A stretch of DNA of 64,000 nucleotides, taken from positions 1 to 64,000 of the forward strand of contig NZ_SDOY01000139.1 in the NCBI RefSeq assembly GCF_004117935.1, given 5' to 3'. Positions 9,929 through 18,090 of this stretch are shown here, piece by piece. The stretch's first letter is position 1. The number at the start of each line of letters is the position of its first letter. The position numbers were made by a program, and so were the translations under genes. The DNA is from Streptomyces roseicoloratus. GTDB lineage: Bacteria > Actinomycetota > Actinomycetes > Streptomycetales > Streptomycetaceae. The notes below the pieces were generated by a model, which made no database searches, was not told where the DNA came from, and saw nothing but the letters and a program-made list of their open reading frames with translations.

Positions 9929-11218
9929 ATGACGGTGACGAGTGTCGAGCCGTACCGCGAGGTGGACTTCGACAAGGACGGCGACGGCCCGGGCGGCCAG
10001 GCGGAGGCGCTCGCCTCCCTGGCCCGCCGGGGATGCACGGACCTGGTGCTCTTCACGCACGGCTGGAACAACTCGCGGTCGGTCGCGAGCGGCCTCTTCG
10101 ACCGCTTCTTCGCCCCGTTCCCCGGGGTGACCGGCGGCGGGAGGCGGCTCGGGTACGCGGGCCTGGTGTGGCCGTCGATGATGTTCTCGGACGAGCGGAC
10201 GCCGGACTACGCGGCACTGGCGGCGGTCGCCCCCGGCCGGACGGCGACGGTGTCCCGGATCGCGGAGCTGCTCGCGGAGGAGCCGGCGGACGAGGAGGCC
10301 TTCGCCGAGTTCGCGGGCCTGCTCAGGGAGCTGACGGGCATCGCTCCGGCGGGGCAGGCGGATCCGGCGGGACTGGTCGCGGCCGAGGTGCCGGCGTTCC
10401 TGGCCGCCGATCCGCTGACGGTGTACGCGATGTTCGCCGACGCCCGGGAGGCGGAGGCGGAGGCGGCGGGAACGGGGGCGGAGGCAGGAGCCCATGCGGC
10501 CACCGAGGGCATGGCCGGGGCGGCGGCGGGCCCGGGCGTGGGCGGGCCGGGGGCCGAGTCGCTGTTCGGCGGCGATCGGGTCAAGCGGCTGTGGAAGGGT
10601 GCGAAGGAGGCGCTCCGCCAGGCGACGTACTTCACGATGAAGCGCCGGGCGGGCGTCGTCGGGGAACGCGGGCTCGGTCCGCTGCTGGGTGACCTGGGCC
10701 GCCGGGCCCCAGGGCTGCGGGTCCACCTCGTGGGCCACAGCTTCGGCGCGCGGCTCGTCGCACACGCCTTACGGGGGCTGCCGGCGGACGTTCGCACCGT
10801 GAAGTCGGTGACGCTGCTTCAGGGTGCGTTCTCGCACTACGCCTTCGCGGACCGGCTGCCGCACGACCGGGGCCGGCGCGGCTCGCTCGGCGGTCTCCAG
10901 AGCCGGGTCGACGGACCGGTGGTGGCCTGCCACTCGCGCCATGACACGGCACTGAGGGTGTTCTACCCGCTGGCGTCCCGGCTCGCCCGGGACGACGAGT
11001 CGCTGCTCGGCGACGACCGGCGCTGGTGGGCCATCGGCTACGACGGCGTCCAGGCCGTCCCTGGCACGACCGTCCGCACGCTCGGGGCCGCGCTGCGGGA
11101 CGGAGTGCCCGCCGCGGGCTGTGTGAGCGTGGACGCGGCACAGGTCGTGAGCGAGCACAGCGACATATGCCACGCGGACCTGGCCCGCCTGGTGGCCCGA
11201 GCGGGCCGCCTCGCCTGA
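9929..11218 (+). CDS. alpha/beta-hydrolase fold protein, serine-hydrolase type
   Basis: A 429-residue cytosolic protein with an alpha/beta-hydrolase layout. DLVLFTHGWNNSR near residues 34-46 forms the oxyanion strand-loop, and VHLVGHSFGARLVAH carries the nucleophile Ser in a GHSFG elbow. SDICHADL near the C-terminus offers a candidate catalytic His. A low-complexity Ala/Glu/Gly insertion (roughly 170-215) sits between the two. No signal peptide is seen. ATG at 9929 follows a GGAGGG site. Codon 281 is TTA (10769-10771), the second bldA codon in consecutive genes. Substrate unknown. Confidence 0.8.
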   Translation: MTVTSVEPYREVDFDKDGDGPGGQAEALASLARRGCTDLVLFTHGWNNSRSVASGLFDRFFAPFPGVTGGGRRLGYAGLVWPSMMFSDERTPDYAALAAVAPGRTATVSRIAELLAEEPADEEAFAEFAGLLRELTGIAPAGQADPAGLVAAEVPAFLAADPLTVYAMFADAREAEAEAAGTGAEAGAHAATEGMAGAAAGPGVGGPGAESLFGGDRVKRLWKGAKEALRQATYFTMKRRAGVVGERGLGPLLGDLGRRAPGLRVHLVGHSFGARLVAHALRGLPADVRTVKSVTLLQGAFSHYAFADRLPHDRGRRGSLGGLQSRVDGPVVACHSRHDTALRVFYPLASRLARDDESLLGDDRRWWAIGYDGVQAVPGTTVRTLGAALRDGVPAAGCVSVDAAQVVSEHSDICHADLARLVARAGRLA

Positions 11219-11518
11219 CCGCCGCCCCGCCCGCGACGCCCGTCCTGCCCGTCCTGCCCGTCCTGCTCACAACGCCCCTTCCCGCTCACAACGCCCCTTC
11301 CCGCTCACAACGCCCGCGTGGCCCCCGCGTCATCACGCCCGCCCGCGGCGCGCCCGGCGGTCAGCTGCCGGCCACGGTGGCCGGATGACCGGTCCTCCGT
11401 GTCCCGTGAGCGGGGGCCGGTGTCCGGATGGCCGGGTTCCGCCGGTCGATGGAACAGGAAGCGCCGCTCGTTCGTCCCTCTCATATCGCCGGAGTGCTAG
11501 CGACGGAGGTGGCAGACG
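11219..11518. repeat. gap with short tandem repeats and a duplicated gene start
   Basis: The 5' half holds cgtcctgcc in three 9-bp copies and about 2.5 copies of a 19-bp unit with the phrase cgctcacaacgccccttcc (about 11228-11315). The 3' half contains GATGGCCGGGTTCCG at 11427-11441, an exact copy of the start region of the next gene at 11518-11532. No gene is supported; the short open frame from 11428 shifts out of the frame of the real gene. Confidence 0.65.
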
Positions 11519-12130
11519 ATGGCCGGGTTCCGGAGTCTCGCGAGACAGGTCCGCGATCCGGGGTGCGACACGGCGTTGCGAAGGTATTCGCTGCGCAAGT
11601 GCCTGGAGCGGTTCGCGCCCTACGGTCACCGGGCGACCTGGGACCACCTGTGCCGTAGGCACGGGTTCGGTCCCGAGGACCGGGAGGCCGATCCGAGCCG
11701 CCTGGTGGCCGCGCTCGACGAGCTGGAGGCGGCCCGCTCGGTATGGCTCGCGTACGAGAGGGAGTTCGCCGAGCGGCGGCGGCGCGAGAAACACGGCGGA
11801 CTGCGCCGGCCCGGCGGGCTCGACGAGTGGCACCGCAGGATCTGGGGCGGCAACGGGGTGGCCCGCTGCGACGACCCGGCGCGCCATCCGTCACAGCCAC
11901 TGCCGGAGGTGGTGCGCCGGCTGGTGGACGCGTTGCGGAACGGGCCGGGCGAGCACTGCCCGGTGTGCGCGGGCCCGCGCATCGAGTGGCGGTCGGAGCT
12001 GCGGGACGAGCCGTGGTTCGGGCCGGTGTGCGAGGACTGCGGGGTGCTGATACCGCGGGGTCTGCTGACGGCCCGGGCCCTGGCCAGGACCCGTGGTGAC
12101 GTGTCGGTCCGGCTGGCCTCGGTGGCCTGA
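11519..12130 (+). CDS. unrecognised zinc-ribbon protein
   Basis: A 203-residue soluble protein that I do not recognise. The N-terminal two thirds are charged and helical (RRYSLRKCLERFAPYG, AYEREFAERRRREK). Near the C-terminus CPVC (about residue 147) and CEDC (about 174) form a four-cysteine zinc ribbon. The ATG is preceded by a very good GGAGGTGG site. The stop codon overlaps the start of the BKACE-like gene by one base (TGATG), so the two proteins are translationally coupled and probably work together or in the same condition. No nucleic-acid binding motif beyond the ribbon can be claimed. Confidence 0.75.
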   Translation: MAGFRSLARQVRDPGCDTALRRYSLRKCLERFAPYGHRATWDHLCRRHGFGPEDREADPSRLVAALDELEAARSVWLAYEREFAERRRREKHGGLRRPGGLDEWHRRIWGGNGVARCDDPARHPSQPLPEVVRRLVDALRNGPGEHCPVCAGPRIEWRSELRDEPWFGPVCEDCGVLIPRGLLTARALARTRGDVSVRLASVA

Positions 12131-12852
12131 TGCTCCAGGTGTGTCTCAACGGGGGCCGCGGGCCCGGGGACGCGGCCGGGGTGCCGATGTCGCCGGTCGC
12201 GATGGCCGAGGCGGCGGCCGCGTCGGTCGCCGCGGGCGCGGACGAGGTGCACGTCCACCCGAGGACGCCCTGTGGTGGCGACACGCTGTCGCCCCGGGTG
12301 CTCGCCGACACGCTGGCCGCGGTCCGCGCGGCCGTGCCCGCCGGCGTGCCGGTGAGTGTGACGACCGGCGCCCGCGCGGAGCCCGACCCGGTGCGCAGGC
12401 TCGCCCGGGTGCGGTCCTGGACGGTGCTGCCGGACCGCGCGACGGTGATCTGGCACGAGCCCGGCGCCGAGGCCCTCGCGACGGCGCTGCTCGACAGGGG
12501 TGTGGCCGTGGACGCGGTGCTGCGGCAGGGCACCGACGGCCCGGCGCGCTTCCTGCGTTCCTCCCTGGCCCCGCGTGTGCCGCGGATCGTGGCCGCGGCC
12601 GGGTCGGAGGAGGCGGCGCTCGCCCTCCTCGCGATGTTCGCCCGCTCGCCGCACACCCGCCCGGTCCTGCTCCACGGACGCGACGGCGCGGCCTGGCCGC
12701 TCTTCCGGCTGGCGCGCCGGCTCGGGCTGGCCGCCCGCACCGGCCTGGAGGACACCCTGCTCCTCCCGGACGGCACACCGGCCCGCTCCAACGCTCAGCT
12801 GGTCTCGGCGGCCCTCGGCGAGTCCGCCGCCGCGGCGACCGTCTCGTCGTAG
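12130..12852 (+). CDS. BKACE-family (DUF849, 3-keto-5-aminohexanoate cleavage-like) enzyme
   Basis: A 240-residue member of the beta-keto acid cleavage enzyme family, which condenses a beta-keto acid with acetyl-CoA using a zinc ion in a TIM barrel. It starts MLQVCLNGGRGPGD, the usual beginning of the family, and carries the zinc-ligand motif DEVHVHPRTP near residues 38-47. At 240 residues it is shorter than characterised members (about 270-310), with a compact second half, so substrate preference cannot be inferred. It is coupled to the zinc-ribbon gene by a TGATG overlap. Confidence 0.78.
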   Translation: MLQVCLNGGRGPGDAAGVPMSPVAMAEAAAASVAAGADEVHVHPRTPCGGDTLSPRVLADTLAAVRAAVPAGVPVSVTTGARAEPDPVRRLARVRSWTVLPDRATVIWHEPGAEALATALLDRGVAVDAVLRQGTDGPARFLRSSLAPRVPRIVAAAGSEEAALALLAMFARSPHTRPVLLHGRDGAAWPLFRLARRLGLAARTGLEDTLLLPDGTPARSNAQLVSAALGESAAAATVSS

Positions 12853-12965
12853 GCGAGCCGGCGCTTCTCGTACGGGGGTGCGCGCAGCGGGAGCTGGGGG
12901 TCGAGGTGGGAGGCGTGCCGGAGGAACCGGGTCCGGATCTCGGCGAGCGGGTCCGGGACGCGCAT
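12795..12965 (-). CDS. possible small protein or gene remnant, antisense to BKACE 3' end
   Basis: A 56-codon frame on the minus strand starts MRVPDPLAEIRTRFL and ends near ETS; its codons are almost all G/C-ending over the whole length, including the part outside the BKACE gene, which suggests genuine coding history. An in-frame stop lies shortly upstream and the ribosome binding site is poor. It overlaps the last 58 bases of the BKACE-like gene in antisense. It may be a small gene or the tail of a lost one. I recognise no family. Confidence 0.3.
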   Translation of the reverse strand: MRVPDPLAEIRTRFLRHASHLDPQLPLRAPPYEKRRLAYDETVAAAADSPRAAETS

Positions 12966-13352
12966 CACGGCCGGACGTTCTCTCGCCTATTCCGAGTTGT
13001 TGCCGAACATCAATCGATCACGGGTCGTCTGTAGCTCCCCACGCCAAGCCGGTTCAGGGACGTGCGACCGTGCACTGCATCTGTCCAATGAGCACGGGAC
13101 TTGTCGCGCTGGGTATTCGAGCTGGCGGGCGGGTTGGCCCTCGTCGAGGCTGAGCGGGTGGGGTCAGAGACGGCGTGAGCGCTGGACCGAAAGGGTTTGG
13201 CACGGGGGCGTCACATCGACGATGATCACCTCATGACCACCAGAAAGGGCCATGCCTTCTAAGCGCCCCGCTTCGCTCTCCACCGCTCGCGCACCGCCAC
13301 CGCTCACCGCAGCGCCCGAACGCCGTGACCGCCCACCCAGGAGAGCCCGCCC
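12966..13352. other. intergenic stretch at left side of the accessory island
   Basis: No gene is supported here. The composition is visibly less G+C-rich than the surroundings (for example around 13000-13060 and 13190-13260), consistent with imported DNA. A tiny open frame at 13233-13262 (MTTRKGHAF) lies upstream of the next gene but has no ribosome binding site. Confidence 0.5.
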
Positions 13353-14210
13353 GTGCAGAAGACTGCCCTCGTTCCCTACGCCCACCTTCCCCGAGCGCAC
13401 CACGCCCACCACGTCCTGACCAGCACCGTCGACGTCTTCGGCACCGCCCACTGGCTGCTTGCCGACCGCGCTCCGCAGCCCGGCGGCGATGCCCTGCCCT
13501 TCGACGCGCTGGTCGTCTCCGTCCATCCGGGCGGCGAGGTCGAACTCACCGAGCTGAGCGCCGTGCGTGCCCGCTGGCCGCACCTGGACCGCCTGCCTGA
13601 CGGCGGGTTCGTCGTCGCAGCATCCCGCACCCGCCGGTACGAGGACGCGGACCAGGTCCAGGCCTTCAACGCGCTCGGCCGCGAGGCCTCCTCCTTCTCC
13701 GTCGGGGACGCCATCGAGCACCTGCTCGTGGACGAGGCCGGCCACATCTGGGTCGGGCACTTCGACGAAAACCCGGTCGGAATCCGCCGCTGGAGCCCCA
13801 CAGGCCACATCTACTGGACGTCCGACAGCGCAAGCATCCCTGGCCTCTTCGACTGCTACGCCCTGAACGTGTCGGGCACCACCGCCTGGGCGTGCACGTA
13901 CACAGACTTCCCGCTCGTCGAGATACGCCCCGACCGGCCCGTGAGGGTGTGGCCGAACCAGGTACGGGGCGCCAAGGCCGTGGCCATCCACGGCGAGCGG
14001 GTCGCCTTCTACGGCGGCTACGGCGAAGAGGTGGACCGGCTCACCCGCGGAGAGCTCACCGAAGCATCCGTCGAGCCAACGGACGTCGGCCTGCTCACCC
14101 TGCCCGACGGCCACCTGCCCGGCCGCCGCCGTGCCGTCAGCCGAGGAAGCAGGATCTACGTCCAGGCCGAGCCGTTCACCGCGTGGGGCGTGGTTGACCT
14201 CAGCAGCTGA
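13353..14210 (+). CDS. unrecognised protein with beta-propeller-like repeats (1)
   Basis: A 285-residue cytosolic protein of unknown function. Its sequence alternates short strands with Gly/Asp turns (LVDEAGHIWVGHFDE, RRWSPTGHIYWTSD, RDNP-like turns), as in beta-propeller or WD-like proteins. The start is a GTG with an AGGAGA site. It lies directly upstream of a second gene with the same flavour (14248-15480) and may form a unit with it. Codon use is slightly less biased than in core genes. No catalytic motif is visible. Confidence 0.65.
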   Translation: MQKTALVPYAHLPRAHHAHHVLTSTVDVFGTAHWLLADRAPQPGGDALPFDALVVSVHPGGEVELTELSAVRARWPHLDRLPDGGFVVAASRTRRYEDADQVQAFNALGREASSFSVGDAIEHLLVDEAGHIWVGHFDENPVGIRRWSPTGHIYWTSDSASIPGLFDCYALNVSGTTAWACTYTDFPLVEIRPDRPVRVWPNQVRGAKAVAIHGERVAFYGGYGEEVDRLTRGELTEASVEPTDVGLLTLPDGHLPGRRRAVSRGSRIYVQAEPFTAWGVVDLSS

Positions 14211-14247
14211 GCCCCGAAAGAGGAGACATGCGGCAAGATGCGGACGC

Positions 14248-15480
14248 ATGTCCCTCTCATCGCGTTTCACCATGCCGGGTCAGGTCCGGGCTGTGGCCAC
14301 ATCCGACCCCTCTGGGCCACTGACCGTGACCGGCTACGGCCCGAATCCGCTGGCGACCGTCATCACGAGGGTCGACCTTTCAGGCAACGTGGAGTGGCAG
14401 CGGACCTACCCCGGGACAGGCAAGCCGCAATCCCGTCTGGCCACGGACGGCACGCTGTGGCTCGCCTACCCAGACCGCGACGGTCAGCTCCTGGAAGGTA
14501 TTCTGCCGGACGGTTCCACTGGGCCCACCGCCCGCCCGGAGTGCCGCGCCAATGAGGAGGTCGGCGCATTCGTCCTCCTCGACGACGGGTTCGTCATTTC
14601 CTGGGTCAGCGGCTCCCGCATGGTCCGTAGGGAACGAAGCCGACCCACCTCTGTACCGGAGCCTCGCGTGGCCCGGTACACGAGAGAGGGGGAGTGCCTC
14701 TGGTCCACGCCGATTGCGCTCGGTGCGGTCTCGTTCCCGGGTGTGGTGGAGATGGGAGACCGGACCGGATGGGAGATCCGGCCGCGTAGACCTTGGGTCT
14801 CGGAGGAGATCGGTGTTGATCACTGGCAGCCACTGCTCGTATCGGCCGACCGGATCGCAGCCAGTTTCACCGACACACGGAGTGGCATCGGAAGGACGTT
14901 CTTCCTCGACCTGGGCAGTGGCGCGACCATCTCGGTCACCGCTCCCGCTCCCGCAGGCCGAAAGGCGATAGCTGGCCCTGGCCAGTTCCTGCTCGGATCC
15001 CAGGGTTACGGTGCCTTCACGACCGGCCGCTTCGGCCGGGACGGTGTCGAAACCGCGCGCTGGGCTAGCCATGGGGCAATGCTCGTCGGCAAGAACGGCG
15101 GCGTCTGCGGCCCGGAGCTCCGAAACGGCCGGCCTTCGCGATCACGCTTCCGGCGGCTCGCACCGGACAACAGCCTTGTGGGCGGACCGCCCCTGACGGG
15201 TTACTACACGTCCTACCCTGCGATGGACTGCGAGGGAACCGCGGTGTTCTGGCGAGACGGCAAGCTGCTCGCTGTGGACACGGATCTCGCCGGACACGAG
15301 CTGTTCGCCATGGATGACAGCAGAGCGGTTATCGGTCGTGCGCTACTGCTGAGCGAAGGCAGTGTCGTCGTCTCCCTGGACAACGAGGTCCTGGTCTTCC
15401 GTACACCGCTGGGGTCCCTGGCCGAGGGTCCCTGGCCGTGCGGGGAAGCGAACCTCAGGGGCAATCCTCTCCTGAGTTGA
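14248..15480 (+). CDS. unrecognised protein with beta-propeller-like repeats (2)
   Basis: A 410-residue soluble protein without a recognised family. Repeated units such as ITRVDLSGNVEWQRTYPG, DGTLWLAYPDRDGQL and GTAVFWRDGKLLAVDTDLAG resemble PQQ/WD-type propeller blades. Codon usage is less extreme than in the core genes. The start is uncertain: ATG 14248 has no ribosome binding site, whereas an AGGAG just upstream is spaced correctly for ATG 14228, which is in a different frame and stops after about 30 codons. A frameshift near the start, or a leader peptide, is possible. The gene ends about 110 bases before the integrase wreck. Confidence 0.6.
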   Translation: MSLSSRFTMPGQVRAVATSDPSGPLTVTGYGPNPLATVITRVDLSGNVEWQRTYPGTGKPQSRLATDGTLWLAYPDRDGQLLEGILPDGSTGPTARPECRANEEVGAFVLLDDGFVISWVSGSRMVRRERSRPTSVPEPRVARYTREGECLWSTPIALGAVSFPGVVEMGDRTGWEIRPRRPWVSEEIGVDHWQPLLVSADRIAASFTDTRSGIGRTFFLDLGSGATISVTAPAPAGRKAIAGPGQFLLGSQGYGAFTTGRFGRDGVETARWASHGAMLVGKNGGVCGPELRNGRPSRSRFRRLAPDNSLVGGPPLTGYYTSYPAMDCEGTAVFWRDGKLLAVDTDLAGHELFAMDDSRAVIGRALLLSEGSVVVSLDNEVLVFRTPLGSLAEGPWPCGEANLRGNPLLS

Positions 15481-15591
15481 AACTGCCTGCGTGACGGCGG
15501 AGGAGACTGAAGCTGAGCATGGAGCTGGCAGGACGGGTCGACTACAAGACTCGTTCGCAGGACGCGCTCAACAGCCATGTCGCCTCGCCCT

Positions 15592-15986
15592 TCAGGCCCT
15601 GGTGGGCAGGCTCCGGACGGGGCTGCGGTGGGTGGTGCTGTCGGTGCGCCTGTCCAGCTCGGTCCGGAGTTCGTGGATGACCTGGGCATAGACGGCGACG
15701 CGCTCGCGAAGCCGGTCGTTGTCCTCCCGCAGGGCCTGGGCGGCGGCTTCGGCGTCGATGGCGCGGGCGTGCAGGTGTTGGAACGCGGGCGGGATGCCGT
15801 TCGCCTCGGACTTTCGGCGGACGAATTCTTCTTTCAGGTCGACGTGCTTGTGGGTGAGGACCCAGCGCTTGACGCCTGCCTCGGCGGCGAGTTGCAGCGT
15901 GGTGAGCGCGCTCCGGTGGACCGGGTGGGACGTCCGTCGAGCAGCCGCTGGATCGCTGCTGTGATGGCGTCGCGGTCAGTGGCCAT
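15592..15986 (-). pseudogene. DUF6262-type integrase helper, frameshifted
   Basis: Reading from ATG 15986, the protein starts MATDRDAITAAIQRLLDG and then loses its frame at a GCGCGC run (about 15906-15911), where two extra bases are present. Resuming two bases on restores TLQLAAEAGVKRWVLTHKHVDLK and a coiled-coil-like tail ending RSLPTRA. This matches the small DNA-binding/coiled-coil protein (DUF6262, TnpC-like) that accompanies Tn554-type integrase trios. The start overlaps the end of the upstream integrase fragment as expected for an intact module. The frameshift should inactivate it. Confidence 0.7.
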
Positions 15987-16390
15987 CGTGGGGTTCTCCG
16001 GTGCGGTCGTGGGCGGTGACGATGTGCTCCAGGCGGTCGAGCTCGTGCTGTTCGCGTGCGTGTCGGAACGCGGGGGCTAGCGGGTCGTCGACGAGCGGCC
16101 GTAGCTGCTCGATCTGGACGAGGACTTGTTCGATGTCGCGGTCGGTGCGTGCGATGTTGACGCGGTTCGGGCGGCAGTCGTCGAGGTCGGGTGTGCGGCG
16201 GGTGCTGTCCTCCTCGCTGCGCAGGCGGCAGGCTGCTCGCTTGGGGTCCAGGACGCAGGTCATGCCCTTGCCGGGGAAGATCTGGAGGTCGGGGTTGGCG
16301 AGCATGGTGGTGGCGTGCCGCTTGGTGCGCAGGACTCGGCCGGCGAAGCGAGTGGCGGCTTGGACGCGGTGCCGGTAGGTCTCGGCTGCT
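15976..16390 (-). pseudogene. C-terminal fragment of the third Tn554-type integrase
   Basis: About 137 residues remain, including the family hallmark NPDLQIFPGKGMTC followed by CRPNRVNIARTDRDI and PLAPAFRHAREQHELDRL. In intact modules this is the C-terminal tail of a recombinase of about 600-700 residues; here all of the catalytic part is absent and its place is taken by the rightward SDR gene. There is no start codon of its own in a sensible place. Confidence 0.7.
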
Positions 16391-16485
16391 GGGGCCTTGT
16401 GGTGGCTGGGTCTGCGCGTCTCAAGGGGAGTGAACGTGGCAGGGCCCGGGGAAATCGGGTGCCGCGTGAAGGGCGGACCGCCAGG

Positions 16486-17292
16486 ATGAGGATCATGACT
16501 GGCGAGACGCGCGTGGGGAGCCGGCAGGACGTGGGAGAGGCGGGGCGCCCGCTTGCCTTGGTCACGGGGGCGGGACGTTCGGCGGGGATCGCGGCGTGCG
16601 TGGTACTGAATCTGGCCCGGGCCGGTTGGGACGTGGCCTTCACGTTCTGGACTCCGTATGACGCGCGGATGCAGTGGGGCATGGAGCCGGGTGCGCCCGA
16701 AGAGCTGCGGAAGAAGGTGGCGTCCCATGGGGCGAGAACGCTTGCGGTCGAGGCGGACCTGAGCGACCCGGCGGTGCCGGCTCAGCTTTTCGACAGCGTC
16801 GAGCGGGAGCTGGGGAACGTCACGGCGCTGGTGCTCTGTCATTGCGAGTCGGTTGACTCCGGCTTGCTGGACACCACGGTGGAGAGCTTCGACCGACATT
16901 TTGCGGTCAACGCGCGGGCAACGTGGCTGCTGATCCGGGAGTACGGGCTGCGATTCCGCGGGCAGCACGGAAGCGGGCGGATCGTCAGCCTGACCAGCGA
17001 CCACACCGCTGGCAACCTGCCCTACGGGGCGAGCAAGGGGGCTATGGACCGGATCACGCTGGCCGCCGCCCGTGAGCTTGCCCATCTGGGAGTGACCTGT
17101 AACGCGATCAATCCCGGGCCGACTGACACCGGGTGGATGCCCGAAGAGCAAAAGGTGGACATGATCCGCTTCACGCCCCTGGGACGCCTCGGTGTGCCGC
17201 AGGACTGCGCGAATCTGGTCACGTTCCTCTGCTCGGCAGAGGGCGGATGGATCAACGCCCAGCTTCTCCGGAGCAATGGCGGTCTCGGGTAG
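16486..17292 (+). CDS. SDR family oxidoreductase inserted in integrase remnants
   Basis: A 268-residue short-chain dehydrogenase. LVTGAGRSAGIAA is the cofactor loop, NARATW replaces the usual NNAG strand region, LTSDHTAG carries the catalytic Ser and YGASKGAM the Tyr/Lys pair. It ends in a normal substrate loop and a GWINAQLLRSNGG tail like FabG-type reductases. It is the only intact gene inside the integrase module and faces the opposite way, so it looks like cargo or a later insertion. ATG 16486 is one choice; an in-frame ATG at 16495 is equally possible. Confidence 0.8.
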   Translation: MRIMTGETRVGSRQDVGEAGRPLALVTGAGRSAGIAACVVLNLARAGWDVAFTFWTPYDARMQWGMEPGAPEELRKKVASHGARTLAVEADLSDPAVPAQLFDSVERELGNVTALVLCHCESVDSGLLDTTVESFDRHFAVNARATWLLIREYGLRFRGQHGSGRIVSLTSDHTAGNLPYGASKGAMDRITLAAARELAHLGVTCNAINPGPTDTGWMPEEQKVDMIRFTPLGRLGVPQDCANLVTFLCSAEGGWINAQLLRSNGGLG

Positions 17293-17312
17293 CTGAGCGC
17301 ACGAGGCAAGAC

Positions 17313-18090
17313 TCACGGGCAATTCCGGCTGGCGACGTCGGCGGCGTAGGCGGCCCAGTCCCCGGCCGATGCTTTCTGCCACTGGACGGCAACCTTGATG
17401 TGGACGCCGAGCATCCGGGCGAGGATCGCGGCGGGAAGCTCGGTCGCGACTGTGAACAGCGCGGTGGACCGGTCCTGTTTGGGCCGTATCCCGATGCTGT
17501 GGAGGCGCTTGCCGATCTGGCTGTCGGTGAGAGGGCGTCCTGGATGGCCGCCCGGGAACAGCCAGGGGGCATCGTCCGGAGTGCCGATCTTGGCCTTGCC
17601 GCGGCGGGTCGCAACGAGCTCGCGGACCAGGCTGGCCAGCGGCGCGGGGAGGACGACCGGCGAGCTGCCGAATGTGATCGTGACGGTGTCGCCGTCGATG
17701 TGGACGTCGGCAACGGTGAGTTGACTGATGGTGGCGATCTTCTGTGCGTAGAGGATCAGCAGCAGTCCGGCGACGCGGTCCGGGGTCGGCAGTGAGTCGT
17801 CGTTGAGAAGGCGCCGTGCATCGTCCCAGCGCTTCTCGCTGTCGATGGTGCTGAGCGGGCCCTTCCAGCGGACGGTGCCGTAGGTCAGGCCGCGGGCGTG
17901 CCGGTGCTGTACTGACCAGCGGACGAAGTGGCCCGTCTCGTCCCGGTAGCTGACGGTGGAGTCCGCCATCCATCGTTCCAGATCCGGTTGAGCGCAGGTT
18001 CCCAGCGTCAGTTCTTCGCCGGTGAGCCAGGTGAGGAAGTTGTCGGCGGCGTTGACGTGGCAGCGCACCTTCAGATCCTGCAGGCGGGTG
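17313..18090 (-). pseudogene. C-terminal half of a tyrosine-recombinase-like integrase (TnpB type)
   Basis: The readable part begins at about KVRCHVNAADNFLTWLTGEE and runs through DLERWM, FVRWSVQHRHARGLTYG, ILYAQKIATISQLTVADV and LARMLGVHIKVAVQWQKASAGDW to the stop at 17313. This is the C-terminal half of the second recombinase in Streptomyces Tn554-type modules. Its N-terminal half is missing: at about 18071-18090 the frame runs straight into the truncated first recombinase, so a deletion has joined the two genes. Confidence 0.7.

Noticed and set aside
13233-13262. Nine-codon leader frame MTTRKGHAF before the first propeller gene
   Set aside because: No ribosome binding site precedes it and no attenuator-like structure follows.
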